Shown: positions 7,430 to 17,856, numbered from the stretch's first letter. The stretch: DNA of 64,000 nucleotides from Candidatus Desulfovibrio kirbyi (GCA_013374015.1 BLLL01000002.1:1-64000); one strand, 5' to 3'. Notes: generated by a model not told the origin, from the sequence alone. Made by a program: numbers and translations.

Positions 7430-10228
7430 TTACACAACTCCACCCATGCCATCAATGAAGGTATCAATAAAATCTCTAAGTTTTGCATCTACACGCTGAT
7501 AAATGGATTTTCGCTGTAAGATACCAATCTTTTTGGCAAGGGATTGGATGATTTCTTCTTGCCTGGGAAATCTGCCAGAAAACATATAATGTTCAAGAAT
7601 GGCCGCAACAGACTCAGGCTTCAAATCTTCCTCAGCACATAGGACTGTGAAAGCTTTATCCTTTTCCTCGTTTATAAATCTCTCAAAAGTCTGCTCAAGC
7701 GTGGAATCTGCGGGAATATCAAGCAAGTGTTTATCCATAAAGTCGGTAATGAGCTGACGTTTTCCTCTGAGCTGTATTTCACTGGCAAGCAGGTTGGTGA
7801 TTTCACGCTTCAGACGTGTAAATTCTTCGGCATCTGTGGTTTGAGCCAGAAGTGTCAGTAGCATCAGGATATAGGCAACATTGATCTCGTCTCTGCGAAT
7901 CAGGGTTAATTCAAAATCCACATCGTCAATGATGGATGGCTCACCGTCATCATCACGTTTTTTATGCCTTTCGTAAAGGTCAAGGTACTTGCTCTTGTAG
8001 TCTTCATAAGTTTGCTCATCAAGATCAAGGTCATCAGGGGCATAATCAACAAATGTCGAAAGGATGTTCTTTATACGCAGTAAATACCTGAATTTTTCAA
8101 TAAAATCTTTTTCAGCGTTTTCATCTGACAGGTCATCAACACTTTGCACTGTTGGAGTCAGTTCGAACAGCTTTTGTACTGCCTCGTTGAAATCTTTGAC
8201 ATATTCTTCATACGGTTTGAGGATAATGAGGTCTTTAGCGTCTTTGTTGGAAAACAGAGTAATAGCCTCATCGGTAGCCTCTTTCAAATCGCGGAAACAC
8301 ACGATGTTACCGTGGGATTTTCGTTCATCAATCGTCCTGTTGGTTCTGGAAAAGGCTTGTAGTAAACCGTGAAAGCGTAAATTTTTATCAACGTACAGGG
8401 TATTCAGATATTTGCTGTCAAAACCGGTGAGAAACATGCTGACGACAAGCAGGATGTGTATTTCGCGTTTTTTTACTCTGTCTGCAATGTTATTGTAGTA
8501 AGCATAAAAGGACTGGCTATCATTGGCATTGTAGGATGTACCAAACATCTGGTTGTAATCAGCGATACAGGCATCCAGGCTGTCCCTGTGTGTCTTGCTT
8601 ATTTTGCCGGTGAAGTCGGTGTCAATGATTTCATCTTCAATAAACCCTTTTTCCGCTTCCTCAACAACAACGTCTGGATTGGCTGCATAGCTGAAAATGG
8701 TCGCTATTTTGAGTGGATTGCGGCTATCCTTTTGTTTTTCCTTGAACATGCGGTAGTATTCGATCAGGGCATCTATGCTGTCTACACACAACATACCAGT
8801 AAAATTAGGAAATTTTGTCTTCAGCCTATGATGTTTCAGGATGTATTCTGTAATTTTCTCAATACTTTTTGGGTGGTTAGGAATATTGCTCATGTACTCA
8901 ACCGAAAATGGCAGCACATTACCATATCTGATTGCGTCCACGATTACATACTTGTGTAGGCATTCGTCAAAGAGCATCCGTGTCGTTTGCTGCAAACCGT
9001 TTCTGGTAAGAGCATTATCCTTAAAAATGGGTGTACCCGTGAAGCCGAACATCTGCGCGTTACCAAAGAATTTTTTGATATTTTTGTGTGTGTCCCCAAA
9101 CTGGCTTCTGTGGCACTCGTCAAAGATAATGACAAATTTTTCATCCTGTAAATGGGATATTTTTGTCAGATGTCTGTCTTTGGTAATAGCAGTGTTGAGC
9201 TTCTGGATGGTGGTAACTATCAGCTTGTTGGATGGATCATTGAGCTGCTTCACCAGCGTTTTGGTGTTGGTAGTGGTATCCACACTACCCTTGGAAAAGG
9301 AGTTGAATTCCTGAGCTGTCTGGTGGTCAAGGTCTTTTCTGTCCACTACGAACAGCACCTTATGCACTTTGGGCATGTGCATGATAACCTGGCTGGCCTT
9401 AAAGGATGTCAGGGTTTTACCAGAGCCAGTGGTGTGCCAGATATAACCGTTTAGATTTGTTGTTTTTACCCTGTTTATGATGGCTTCTGAGGCATACACC
9501 TGATACGGACGCATAATCATAAGGCATTGTTGCGTTTCGTTGAGAACCGTGTAATGCGAAATCATCTTGGTGATATGGCAGGGCTTCAAGAATCTGGCGA
9601 CAAATTCATGCAGGTCAGAAACGCGCTTATTTTCCTCATCCGTCCAAGTGAAAGCGAATTGGTAACTTAAACCACGATTATTGGCAAAATAGCGGGTGTT
9701 CACTCCACTGCTGATGATGAAAAGCTGCACATACTGAAACAGACCATATCCCGCATCATAAGAATCATGCTGGTAGCGGTTAATCTGGTTAAACGCTACT
9801 TTTAGCTCTGCGCCCCGACGTTTGAGTTCAATTTGCACCAGAGGCAGACCATTAAAAAGCAGTGTCACGTCATAGCGATTTTTGCGTTTGCCTTCTATTG
9901 TGACCTGATGGCAGACCTGCATTTCATTTCTGCACCAGTCATCGCAGTTAAAGAACTCAATATAGGTTGTGTCACCGTTATCACGCTTCAGAGCATACCT
10001 GTCTCTCAGGATTTTGGCTCTCTCAAAGGTTCCACCAGTGTTCAGGTGGCTCAGAACACGCTTAAATTCTTCATCGGAAAAGGTGATACCGCCATTATGC
10101 TTGCCAAGCTGCTTACTCAAATTGGTGAGCATGTCCTGCTCGTTGGTAATTTTAGCAGGAGAAAATTCCTGCTCCATGAGCTGTCCTATCAGGGAGTCTT
10201 CAAGAGCGTATTCAGATTGTGGAACCAT
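7430..10228 (-). CDS. hsdR: Type I restriction enzyme R subunit (HsdR)
   Basis: A 932-residue motor and nuclease subunit that translocates and cleaves unmodified DNA in complex with HsdM and HsdS. The PD-(D/E)xK nuclease is visible as D120 and E134-x-K136 (IELK). The superfamily 2 helicase motifs follow: HTTGSGKT (265-272), DECH (370-373) and GFTGTP (395-400). The C-terminal region is helical, as expected for subunit assembly. A strong ribosome-binding site AAAGGAG precedes ATG 10228, 16 bases after hsdS. Length and motif set look complete, so it should be active. Confidence 0.95.
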   Translation of the reverse strand: MVPQSEYALEDSLIGQLMEQEFSPAKITNEQDMLTNLSKQLGKHNGGITFSDEEFKRVLSHLNTGGTFERAKILRDRYALKRDNGDTTYIEFFNCDDWCRNEMQVCHQVTIEGKRKNRYDVTLLFNGLPLVQIELKRRGAELKVAFNQINRYQHDSYDAGYGLFQYVQLFIISSGVNTRYFANNRGLSYQFAFTWTDEENKRVSDLHEFVARFLKPCHITKMISHYTVLNETQQCLMIMRPYQVYASEAIINRVKTTNLNGYIWHTTGSGKTLTSFKASQVIMHMPKVHKVLFVVDRKDLDHQTAQEFNSFSKGSVDTTTNTKTLVKQLNDPSNKLIVTTIQKLNTAITKDRHLTKISHLQDEKFVIIFDECHRSQFGDTHKNIKKFFGNAQMFGFTGTPIFKDNALTRNGLQQTTRMLFDECLHKYVIVDAIRYGNVLPFSVEYMSNIPNHPKSIEKITEYILKHHRLKTKFPNFTGMLCVDSIDALIEYYRMFKEKQKDSRNPLKIATIFSYAANPDVVVEEAEKGFIEDEIIDTDFTGKISKTHRDSLDACIADYNQMFGTSYNANDSQSFYAYYNNIADRVKKREIHILLVVSMFLTGFDSKYLNTLYVDKNLRFHGLLQAFSRTNRTIDERKSHGNIVCFRDLKEATDEAITLFSNKDAKDLIILKPYEEYVKDFNEAVQKLFELTPTVQSVDDLSDENAEKDFIEKFRYLLRIKNILSTFVDYAPDDLDLDEQTYEDYKSKYLDLYERHKKRDDDGEPSIIDDVDFELTLIRRDEINVAYILMLLTLLAQTTDAEEFTRLKREITNLLASEIQLRGKRQLITDFMDKHLLDIPADSTLEQTFERFINEEKDKAFTVLCAEEDLKPESVAAILEHYMFSGRFPRQEEIIQSLAKKIGILQRKSIYQRVDAKLRDFIDTFIDGMGGVV

Positions 10229-10243
10229 GCAGAAATTGCTCCT

Positions 10244-11485
10244 TTAGATGAACATTTGCTGTAATAATCCCTGCTTGTAGCTCTTGAGAGCTGCAAGTGA
10301 GGATTTGGCTGATTGGATTTTAGTGTCTATGGCAGAGAGGAAAGAAACTATTTTTTGTTGTTCTAGGAGATTTGGAAAGCCAATATGGAAATTATTAATT
10401 TGTTTAGCACTGATATGAGGTATTGCAGAGCTGGTATTAATTCTGTCAACATAAGCATGAAACTTAATTGAGTTGATTTGTTGAAATATGAATTGAACTG
10501 AAACCAGACTATTAGTTCTCAAGCGTGCTACTCGTTGAACAAGTAATGCTCTTGCGTCAAGTGGTGTAATTAAAGCCGAATTTTTGCCGACTTTGGAACC
10601 ATCCATTCCGATAACCAAATCGTTAGTTTGTAGTCTGTATTTCTTAAGTTTGTCTGTGCTGCCGTGATAATATCGGTCAATCTTATGGCTGTGACGAATC
10701 CACCCTTCAGTTATGTTAATACCCCTAAGTAATCTTGTGTTGCTAACATCTTTAGATATATCAGAATAATCAAAAGGGTATCCACATAGCAAGTCAACTT
10801 TTACACCAATAGGGAGTCGTTCCCACTCAGGAAACTTCTGCCCATTATCATCTTTAAAGCGGAGTTGCTGGCTGAATATCTGCTGCATCACCCCTTTTTT
10901 GTACTGTTTCAGTAAGGCAATTTGTTTGTTGGTGTGTGTGATTTTAGTGTCTATGGCAGAGAGGAAAGTAGCTATTTTTTGTTGCTCTAGGAGAGATGGA
11001 AAAATGATAGGCAGAGAGAAAAATAATTTATCTGTAATACTTATTCTATCATGCCGCGCACCAGTGTTTGCTACAGACTTTATATAGATATGCCAACACT
11101 TACTTTTGAATATTTGCTCAAAATAGTTCAAATTCCCCGTTGAGAATCGAAATACTGTATAAAGTGGGGACATTATTCCTTGTCGATACAAATTTCTACT
11201 AACCGGTCCAACTGGTGCAGGCGTTGATATTCTTGGATTATATACAAAGTCATCCACATTAACGATATAATAGCCAGACAGATTTTTTTCAGTTACGATT
11301 TCACGTTCAAAATATTCAGATTGATTGATAATACCTAGCGTTGCAGAATTAGTAAGGACAGTATTATTTTCATAGTTTTTGTTTTTATCTTTGACCTTAA
11401 CTGCTATCTCATGTAATTCTGGAAAATTCCACTCAGGGAACTCCTGCCCATTATTATCCTTAAAACGCAATTTTGGAGTATTCAT
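10244..11485 (-). CDS. hsdS: Type I restriction-modification specificity subunit (HsdS)
   Basis: A 413-residue subunit that recognises the bipartite DNA target. It has two target-recognition domains, each opening with a PEW-type motif (about residues 17 and 220), and each followed by a conserved coiled-coil spacer (LLEQQKIATFLSAIDTKI and LLEQQKIVSFLSAIDTKI). ATG 11485 is chosen because MNTPKLRFKD begins the family domain, and AGGAA at the end of hsdM serves as ribosome-binding site. The two spacer segments are also near-identical as DNA (see repeats), which would allow recombination between recognition domains. Confidence 0.92.
   Translation of the reverse strand: MNTPKLRFKDNNGQEFPEWNFPELHEIAVKVKDKNKNYENNTVLTNSATLGIINQSEYFEREIVTEKNLSGYYIVNVDDFVYNPRISTPAPVGPVSRNLYRQGIMSPLYTVFRFSTGNLNYFEQIFKSKCWHIYIKSVANTGARHDRISITDKLFFSLPIIFPSLLEQQKIATFLSAIDTKITHTNKQIALLKQYKKGVMQQIFSQQLRFKDDNGQKFPEWERLPIGVKVDLLCGYPFDYSDISKDVSNTRLLRGINITEGWIRHSHKIDRYYHGSTDKLKKYRLQTNDLVIGMDGSKVGKNSALITPLDARALLVQRVARLRTNSLVSVQFIFQQINSIKFHAYVDRINTSSAIPHISAKQINNFHIGFPNLLEQQKIVSFLSAIDTKIQSAKSSLAALKSYKQGLLQQMFI
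10317..10370 (-). repeat. hsdS spacer repeat, copy 1
   Basis: A 54-base stretch encoding the second conserved spacer of HsdS. It matches 10941-10994 in direct orientation at 51 of 54 positions by eye. The target-recognition domains are far more divergent, so this looks like a conserved crossover site. Confidence 0.85.
10941..10994 (-). repeat. hsdS spacer repeat, copy 2
   Basis: The partner of 10317-10370, encoding the central conserved spacer of HsdS. The flanking sequence (the KDDNGQKFPEW and KDNNGQEFPEW segments) is also partly repeated. Recombination between the copies would delete or swap one recognition domain. Confidence 0.85.
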
Positions 11486-11489
11486 CAGA

Positions 11490-13091
11490 CTATTCCTGAA
11501 TTCCAAACGGTGGCAATATCCCAAGTTCTTCGCAAAAGCCAGCAATAGTTAGATCTACGGCCTTTTCTTCAACTTCAAGAGCTGTGAGCTTTTTGCTCAC
11601 AGCAGTAAGATCAATCTGCTCCTCTTTCTCAAAAGTATCCACATAGCGAGGTATATTCAGATTATAGCTATTTTTCTCAATCACACTGCGCTGGACAACC
11701 GCAGAAAATTTGTCTTCATTTATTCTTGCGGTATAGGCATCAACGATTTTCTGAATATGCTCAGGACGTAGCAGATTTTGGGTTTTGACCTTTTCAAAAT
11801 GCTGGCTGGCATCAATAAACAGCACGCTATCAGGATTCTGACGGCATTTTTTGAATACCAAAACGCAGGTTGGGATGCTGGTAGCATAGAAGATATTGGC
11901 AGGCAGACCAATGACAGCATCAAGACAGTTGTACTCCGCAATCAGAAATTTACGGATATGTCCTTCTGTACCACCTCGAAACAAGACACCGTGAGGCATC
12001 ACACAGGACATAATACCATCTTCGGCAAGCTGATAGACCATGTGCTGAATAAAGGCGAAATCTGCTTTGCTGGAAGGTGCGAGTTTCCCATAAACGCTGA
12101 AGCGTTCATCATTGAGGAAAAGAGGATTGGCACTCCATTTTGCTGAAAATGGTGGATTGGCTACGATGGCATCAAAACGCAAATCGCGATGCTGGGGACG
12201 TTCAAGAGTATCTTCTTGGGAAATGAAAAAATCATCATAATGGACATCATGCAGGATCATATTCATCCTGCAAAGGTTATAAGTGGTACGGTTCATTTCC
12301 TGACCGTAAATCTTATCCACTTTTTTGACTTCACGTTTTACCCTGAGAAGCAAAGAACCACTACCACAAGTGGGGTCATAGACAGTTTTGATAATCTGCT
12401 TATGACTGGCAATAATTTTGGCAAGGAGTGTTGAAACTGGTTGGGGAGTGTAGAACTCACCGGCTTTCTTACCAGCACCACTGGCAAATTCACCTATCAG
12501 GTATTCATAGGCATCACCCAGAACATCGGCATTGGAATTGGCAAGGTTGAAGTCTATCTCGGCAAGATGGGTAAGAATTCTGACCACAAGCGCATTTTTG
12601 TCTTTCTCTGTACGTCCAAGTTTTGTGGAAGTGAGGTCTAAATCTTCAAAAAGCTGGTCAAAATCATCCTGGCTGTCAGTCCCAAGGGTACTTTGCTCTA
12701 TGCTTTTCAAAACTTTTGTTAAATCTTCAAGGATAAAATTGACGGATATGCTGTCATCGTGCTTTTGACCTTCTTTATTATTTCCTTTGGAGACAAGGGA
12801 TTTAAAGAGGTCAGAGGGCTTCAGGAAATAACCAAGCTCAGAAATGGCAGCATCCTTTACAGCTTCTATGTACTCCCTGTCCTTTTGCTTACTGTTATCC
12901 AGGTCAGCGAAGGTCACATTGTCGTTCTCTAACTGCTGGTCAGCATATTGCTCTATTTTTTCAGAGAGATACTTGTAAAAAATGAAACCGAGAATATAGT
13001 CGCGGAATTCATCGGCGTTCATCTTACCACGCAAGGTGTCAGCTATGTTCCAGAGCTGCTGCTGTAAACGACGTTTTTCTTCTTCAGACAT
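11490..13091 (-). CDS. hsdM: Type I restriction-modification methyltransferase subunit (HsdM)
   Basis: A 533-residue N6-adenine methyltransferase that modifies the target chosen by HsdS. The N-terminal HsdM domain is followed by the SAM-binding motif DPTCGSGSLL (239-248) and the catalytic NPPF (312-315). It is the first gene of the hsdM-hsdS-hsdR-DUF3644 unit; hsdS starts four bases after its stop. The upstream 245 bases (13092-13336) are AT-rich and contain no gene I can support, so the promoter probably lies there. Base composition is clearly more AT-rich than the housekeeping genes around, consistent with horizontal acquisition. Confidence 0.95.
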   Translation of the reverse strand: MSEEEKRRLQQQLWNIADTLRGKMNADEFRDYILGFIFYKYLSEKIEQYADQQLENDNVTFADLDNSKQKDREYIEAVKDAAISELGYFLKPSDLFKSLVSKGNNKEGQKHDDSISVNFILEDLTKVLKSIEQSTLGTDSQDDFDQLFEDLDLTSTKLGRTEKDKNALVVRILTHLAEIDFNLANSNADVLGDAYEYLIGEFASGAGKKAGEFYTPQPVSTLLAKIIASHKQIIKTVYDPTCGSGSLLLRVKREVKKVDKIYGQEMNRTTYNLCRMNMILHDVHYDDFFISQEDTLERPQHRDLRFDAIVANPPFSAKWSANPLFLNDERFSVYGKLAPSSKADFAFIQHMVYQLAEDGIMSCVMPHGVLFRGGTEGHIRKFLIAEYNCLDAVIGLPANIFYATSIPTCVLVFKKCRQNPDSVLFIDASQHFEKVKTQNLLRPEHIQKIVDAYTARINEDKFSAVVQRSVIEKNSYNLNIPRYVDTFEKEEQIDLTAVSKKLTALEVEEKAVDLTIAGFCEELGILPPFGIQE

Positions 13092-13336
13092 GGAAACCTC
13101 GATTTGAGTCGGTAGTTGCGATAAAGCAGAGAAAGTTCGGTAAATTTATTTCATCAAGGTTTAATTTTCCAGTATATCTCATTAAAAAAACTATCTATTT
13201 CTAATAAATCGTTACATCCTCCGAGAGATACCATAATACCAGAAGATTTGACGCAAGGTAGCTTTTGCCTGTAAATTTGTCAAAAGCCAGCATGTTTATT
13301 GAATTATGTGTGCCAATGATCCACAATGCAGCCATT

Positions 13337-13537
13337 ATGTTGAATAAAAACGAAATCATACACACTGTTCAAACAGTATTGCAACAATATCCGTATGTTC
13401 TGAAGACAGAGCTGTTCGGGTCACAGCAACGTGAAGAAGCGGGGTCAGACAGTGATACGGACTTGATCGTGATGTTTGACCCTGTCACTTTCAGAGAAGG
13501 GATGGCCGAATCCGGTTTCAATACCGCGCGACAATAA
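13337..13537 (+). pseudogene. Truncated minimal nucleotidyltransferase (MNT antitoxin-like)
   Basis: The first 45 residues match a MNT-type nucleotidyltransferase: helix, then LFGSQQREEAGSDSDTDLIV with the G-S and D-x-D signature residues. Right after FDPVTF the similarity ends and about 15 unrelated residues lead to TAA 13537, so the C-terminal half with the third catalytic region is missing. MNT proteins usually pair with a HEPN toxin; none is adjacent, although the DUF3644 gene is at the other end of the island. The 3' end overlaps the end of the nitroreductase gene, which marks a deletion junction. Confidence 0.6.
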
Positions 13538-14093
13538 GCTCTTCAAGGCTGCGCTTGGGCACATAGTGCACACCGTTGGCATCGCGCCAGTACTTGAAGG
13601 AGCCGTCCGCCGGCATGGGTGCGATAACGCGCTTTTCCTTGGCGACGCCGAGGCCTAGAAGAAGGGCAATCTGCATTTCCGTCGGTATTTTGAGCAGTTC
13701 CGCAGATGCGGCTTGGTCAAACGATTTGATTATACAACAACCCCATCCTCTGCTTGTGGCGGCAAGTTGTATGGTTTGCGCGGCTATGCCGATGTCGAAA
13801 TGCATCAGTTCCGTTGTTTTTTTGGGCATGAGCAGAGCGATAAAGACTGTCGGACGTTCGCCCGGGTGCGGGCCGCCCCAGTCTTTTAACGCGCCGCCCC
13901 AGCGCGTCAGGGCAAACAGTTTGGCAAGCAGGTCGCCCTTTGTCACAAGCGTGTAGCGCACAACCTGCGCGTTCATTCCGGAAGGCGTCAGGCGCGCGCA
14001 ATCCGCCAGCCATTCAAGGTCCGCCATGTTCAGGGGTTTGTCTTCAAAGCGGCGGCAACTGCGGGCCGTCTGTACAAGTTCGTGAAAGTCCAT
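13518..14093 (-). CDS. Nitroreductase family protein (FMN-dependent)
   Basis: A 191-residue flavoprotein of the nitroreductase superfamily. Typical members reduce nitro compounds, quinones or flavins with NAD(P)H. The N-terminal FMN-binding block is visible (TARSCRRFEDKPL), followed by the SGMNAQ segment, the DIGIAAQTIQLAA helix and the GWGCCIIKSF block. ATG 14093 is selected for its AGGGAG ribosome-binding site and because the domain begins at MDFHELV. Its substrate is unknown. The last bases overlap the MNT remnant, so the gene forms the right border of the defence island. Confidence 0.88.
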   Translation of the reverse strand: MDFHELVQTARSCRRFEDKPLNMADLEWLADCARLTPSGMNAQVVRYTLVTKGDLLAKLFALTRWGGALKDWGGPHPGERPTVFIALLMPKKTTELMHFDIGIAAQTIQLAATSRGWGCCIIKSFDQAASAELLKIPTEMQIALLLGLGVAKEKRVIAPMPADGSFKYWRDANGVHYVPKRSLEELIVARY

Positions 14094-14300
14094 ACCAGTC
14101 TCCCTGCAATTGGTTAGTGCCGAATAATCCACCATTGGCCGATCAGCAGAACGGGCGCTTGCCACAAGCGCAGGCTAGGAGCGCAGAGCACGGTAGGCGC
14201 CGCGCGCGCCGGCGCAAGGCGCGTTAAAAAGGCCAGCGCGTCCAAAAAATGGGTAGCGTGCTGTTTGAGCGGCATTGTGTCGGTATGGTTTTGTAGGCAA

Positions 14301-14327
14301 CCCGTATCGGACAGCATCCGATACGGG
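14301..14327 (-). terminator. Hairpin downstream of atpE
   Basis: A perfect 11-base-pair stem (CCCGTATCGGA with TCCGATACGGG) closes a five-base loop 38 bases beyond the atpE stop. In the transcription direction it is followed by TTGCC and an A-rich stretch rather than a long T run. It is therefore either a weak intrinsic terminator or a 3' processing/stability hairpin. Confidence 0.65.
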
Positions 14328-14364
14328 GCCGAAAGCTACGTTGCGCTGTTTTTCTGCTCTGACG

Positions 14365-15473
<1,109 letters not shown>

Positions 15474-15518
15474 GAGTCATGCCTCCTGTGATAATATACG
15501 CTTTATTTGGATATACTG

Positions 15519-16004
15519 CTATACCTTTTGCCTGACCATGGCAAAGGTGACAAAGGCGCCGGCAACCCCCGCCGTTAGTCCCCCCAGCAGGGCGGACGGC
15601 GGCGCTTTGAACACAATCAGGGCAGTGTACGCCACCGTCCCCACAAGGGCAAGCCTTGCCACCCAGCGCAATAGCACGGAAAACAGCAGGGCAGTGGAAT
15701 ATCCCGTAAAGCCCGTGCGCAGAAAAAAACGCGCAAGCCCCCAGAAAACAAGCGCCATAACGCCAATTCCCACTCCAAACCAGAAAAACCAAGGAGTCAG
15801 GGACAGAAACGCGCTGCCGGCCAGCAAAAAAACAAACATCAACAATAGTTCGTTGCGCACCAGAGGGATCACCATCGGGTGCGTTATGCCGCGCCGGCAA
15901 AGCCATGCGTCAAGGCCGCGCAGGGCGGCGCTTCCTGCGAACAGGGGGGCAATGCGGTTGCGGCGCGCGTTGTCCGTAGCGTCAATCGGCGGGTTTGTTT
16001 TCAT
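15519..16004 (-). CDS. atpI: ATP synthase subunit I family protein
   Basis: A 161-residue protein with four hydrophobic segments arranged as in the ATP_synt_I family, a small assembly factor that helps build the c-ring. The N-terminal 45 residues are polar and basic (ARRNRIAPLF). It overlaps the end of the upstream AtpZ-like gene by 23 bases and lies 45 bases before atpB, so it belongs to the same operon. The assignment rests on topology and position more than on a sharp motif. Confidence 0.72.
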   Translation of the reverse strand: MKTNPPIDATDNARRNRIAPLFAGSAALRGLDAWLCRRGITHPMVIPLVRNELLLMFVFLLAGSAFLSLTPWFFWFGVGIGVMALVFWGLARFFLRTGFTGYSTALLFSVLLRWVARLALVGTVAYTALIVFKAPPSALLGGLTAGVAGAFVTFAMVRQKV

Positions 16005-16263
16005 GCGTGCCTTTATGCAGCGTTTCGGCGTCCATTTTTTTCACAAGTTGCCGGGTGTCCCGGTACACATTCAAAAAACCGGCGACAATGCCGATCAGAA
16101 AAAATAGCAGTTTGCCCCAAGGGTCTGTGTCAAGCCAAGCGTCCAGTCCGTAGCCTATGCCAAAGCCCACAAGAGGGCCGCTGACCAGATGCAGCCCGAT
16201 AATTCCGGTTGTGGACAGCGCTTCCAGGCCGCTCTGTTGCTGTTTAAGAAAATCTTTAAACAT
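15982..16263 (-). CDS. AtpZ/AtpI-like F0 accessory membrane protein
   Basis: A 93-residue protein with two transmembrane segments (GPLVGFGIGYGLDAWLD and LLFFLIGIVAGFLNVYRDT). The pattern GxGxGYGLDxW...GxxAGFxNVYR is typical of the AtpZ/AtpQ family that precedes F0 genes. ATG 16263 is chosen for the GGAG site just upstream; open sequence to 16350 has no family similarity. First gene of the F0 cluster. Confidence 0.85.
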   Translation of the reverse strand: MFKDFLKQQQSGLEALSTTGIIGLHLVSGPLVGFGIGYGLDAWLDTDPWGKLLFFLIGIVAGFLNVYRDTRQLVKKMDAETLHKGTHENKPAD

Positions 16264-16330
16264 TGCCGCTCCATTTTTATCTATGTAGCACGGAGTTGCC
16301 GACGCGTCAAGACTAAACGCCGCATTTTGT

Positions 16331-16456
16331 AGGGCAATCGAATAAATCAAACGGCCTCAGCGGCCAAGGCTGAGGCTAAAAATTCGTCATCCCACCCAGC
16401 GCGTTTGCGCCTGACGCGTATACTTTTTTTTCCAGACAAAATTTCAACATATTATG
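16331..16456 (+). repeat. 126-bp dispersed repeat, copy A
   Basis: Matches 23666-23791 in inverted orientation over the full 126 bases with about five mismatches. It contains an internal hairpin (GCCTCAGC with GCTGAGGC, seven-base loop). It lies upstream of the F0 cluster. No ORF is conserved between copies, so it looks like a non-coding repeat family. Confidence 0.88.
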
Positions 16457-16851
16457 AGTGGTATGCTTGATCGTGACAAAATTTGCAGAGCCATGTTTTT
16501 TACGGATTCGGCACTCGTCATCGCGAAATTATATATTGCGATTCTTCATGCGATTGCCCTGTGCAAAACACACAGGGCGCAGTCCAAGTTGTTGCTCAGC
16601 CAAAGCAACTGGCCGCATTTCACATTGCTGGGCCGCAAGGGGGGATCGGCGGTAGCGGCGGCCTGTGTGAACGCGATGGCGGAACTGGCTCTGAAAACAA
16701 CAGGATAAGGGCTGTTTTTACGTTTTTTCGCGACTGTCAATATCTAGGTCTGCTCCGGTATGGAGCGCGCACGTCCATGTTTGCGCCTCGCGCGCCGAAT
16801 TGCCGGGTATCTTCATTTTTTTGGGTATCGGTCATTGTTATTGCTCTTTGT
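16457..16851. other. Gene-poor spacer between repeat A and pit
   Basis: About 395 bases without a gene I can support. It holds a 27-base segment (16533-16559) that recurs near 37393, and short open frames without recognisable similarity. The composition resembles decayed coding sequence. Confidence 0.5.
16533..16559 (-). repeat. 27-bp repeat, copy D
   Basis: Matches 37393-37419 in inverted orientation at 26 of 27 positions. One end (GGGCAATCG) is shared with the ends of the 126-bp repeats at 16331 and 23791, suggesting one repeat family with a common terminus. Confidence 0.7.
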
Positions 16852-17856
16852 TTATCCGCAAAACGCCAGCAGGAGGCAGTTGGCGATGAAACTGATAGTT
16901 GCGGCTGCCGGCAGGGTAAGCACCCAAGCGGTCAGCAGGTTGTTTGCCACTTTCCAGCGCACGGCCGAAAGACGTTTTGTTGAGCCGACGCCGAAAATGG
17001 TGGAGGAAATAGTGTGTGTTGTGCTTATCGGCGCGCCCGCAAGAGAGGCGCCTGTGATCACAAGCGCCGCGGAAATGTCGACAGTAAAGGCGTGCTGCGG
17101 CTCCAGTTTGAATATGCGGCTGCCCATGGTTTTTACAATTTTCCATCCGCCGACGGCAGTGCCGAGCGCCATTGTGGCCGCGCAGACAAGTTTGACCCAA
17201 AGCGGCACTTCCACGCTTGCCTGTATTCCAAAAATCATTAGAGCCAGCGTCACAATGCCCATTGTCTTTTGCGCGTCATTCATGCCGTGACTGGTAGCCA
17301 TGAAAGCGGCGGAAAACAGTTGCAGGCGGCGGAATACGGTAGTGACTTTTTTGCGGTGCATGCGCGCGCACAACCAATACACAACCCACATGAGCGCGAA
17401 GCCCATCGCATAGCCGGCAAGTGGCGAGACAATGAGCGGAATCAGCACGTTTTCCACAATGCCGCGCGCGTTGAGCACGGTTGCCCCAGCTTCACTCACG
17501 GCTGCGCCGATAATACCGCCGATCAACGCGTGGGAGGAGGATGAGGGGATACCGAAGTGCCAAGTGATACAGTTCCAGGCGATAGCTCCTATCAAGGCGG
17601 CTAACACCAAGAAATGGCTGCCCGCAACTGTCTGGTATTGCACGATTCCACCCCCAAGGGTTTTTGCCACTTCAGTACCGAGCAGCGCCCCCATCAGATT
17701 GAGCAGAGCAGCCACACCTACCGCGAAACGCGGGCTTACAACCTTTGTGGAAATAACGGTTGCGATGGCGTTGGCGCAGTCGTGCGCCCCGTTTGTGAAA
17801 TCAAAAACCAACGCTGTCAGTACGATAACAATAAGGAGCAGGGGAATTTCAAACAT
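16852..17856 (-). CDS. pit: Low-affinity inorganic phosphate transporter (PiT family)
   Basis: A 334-residue permease that co-transports metal-phosphate with protons or sodium. The N-terminal signature FDFTNGAHDCANAIATVI and its C-terminal echo (SHGMNDAQKTMGIV) mark the two inverted halves of the PiT family. About ten hydrophobic segments are visible. The start ATG 17856 overlaps the end of the DUF47 gene by eight bases, so the two are coupled. A complete gene. Confidence 0.93.
   Translation of the reverse strand: MFEIPLLLIVIVLTALVFDFTNGAHDCANAIATVISTKVVSPRFAVGVAALLNLMGALLGTEVAKTLGGGIVQYQTVAGSHFLVLAALIGAIAWNCITWHFGIPSSSSHALIGGIIGAAVSEAGATVLNARGIVENVLIPLIVSPLAGYAMGFALMWVVYWLCARMHRKKVTTVFRRLQLFSAAFMATSHGMNDAQKTMGIVTLALMIFGIQASVEVPLWVKLVCAATMALGTAVGGWKIVKTMGSRIFKLEPQHAFTVDISAALVITGASLAGAPISTTHTISSTIFGVGSTKRLSAVRWKVANNLLTAWVLTLPAAATISFIANCLLLAFCG

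Noticed and set aside
16454..16708. Open frames with a faint likeness to HPr (phosphocarrier) in two frames
   Set aside because: The HARP active-site region is absent, similarity needs frame changes and is too weak to separate from chance.
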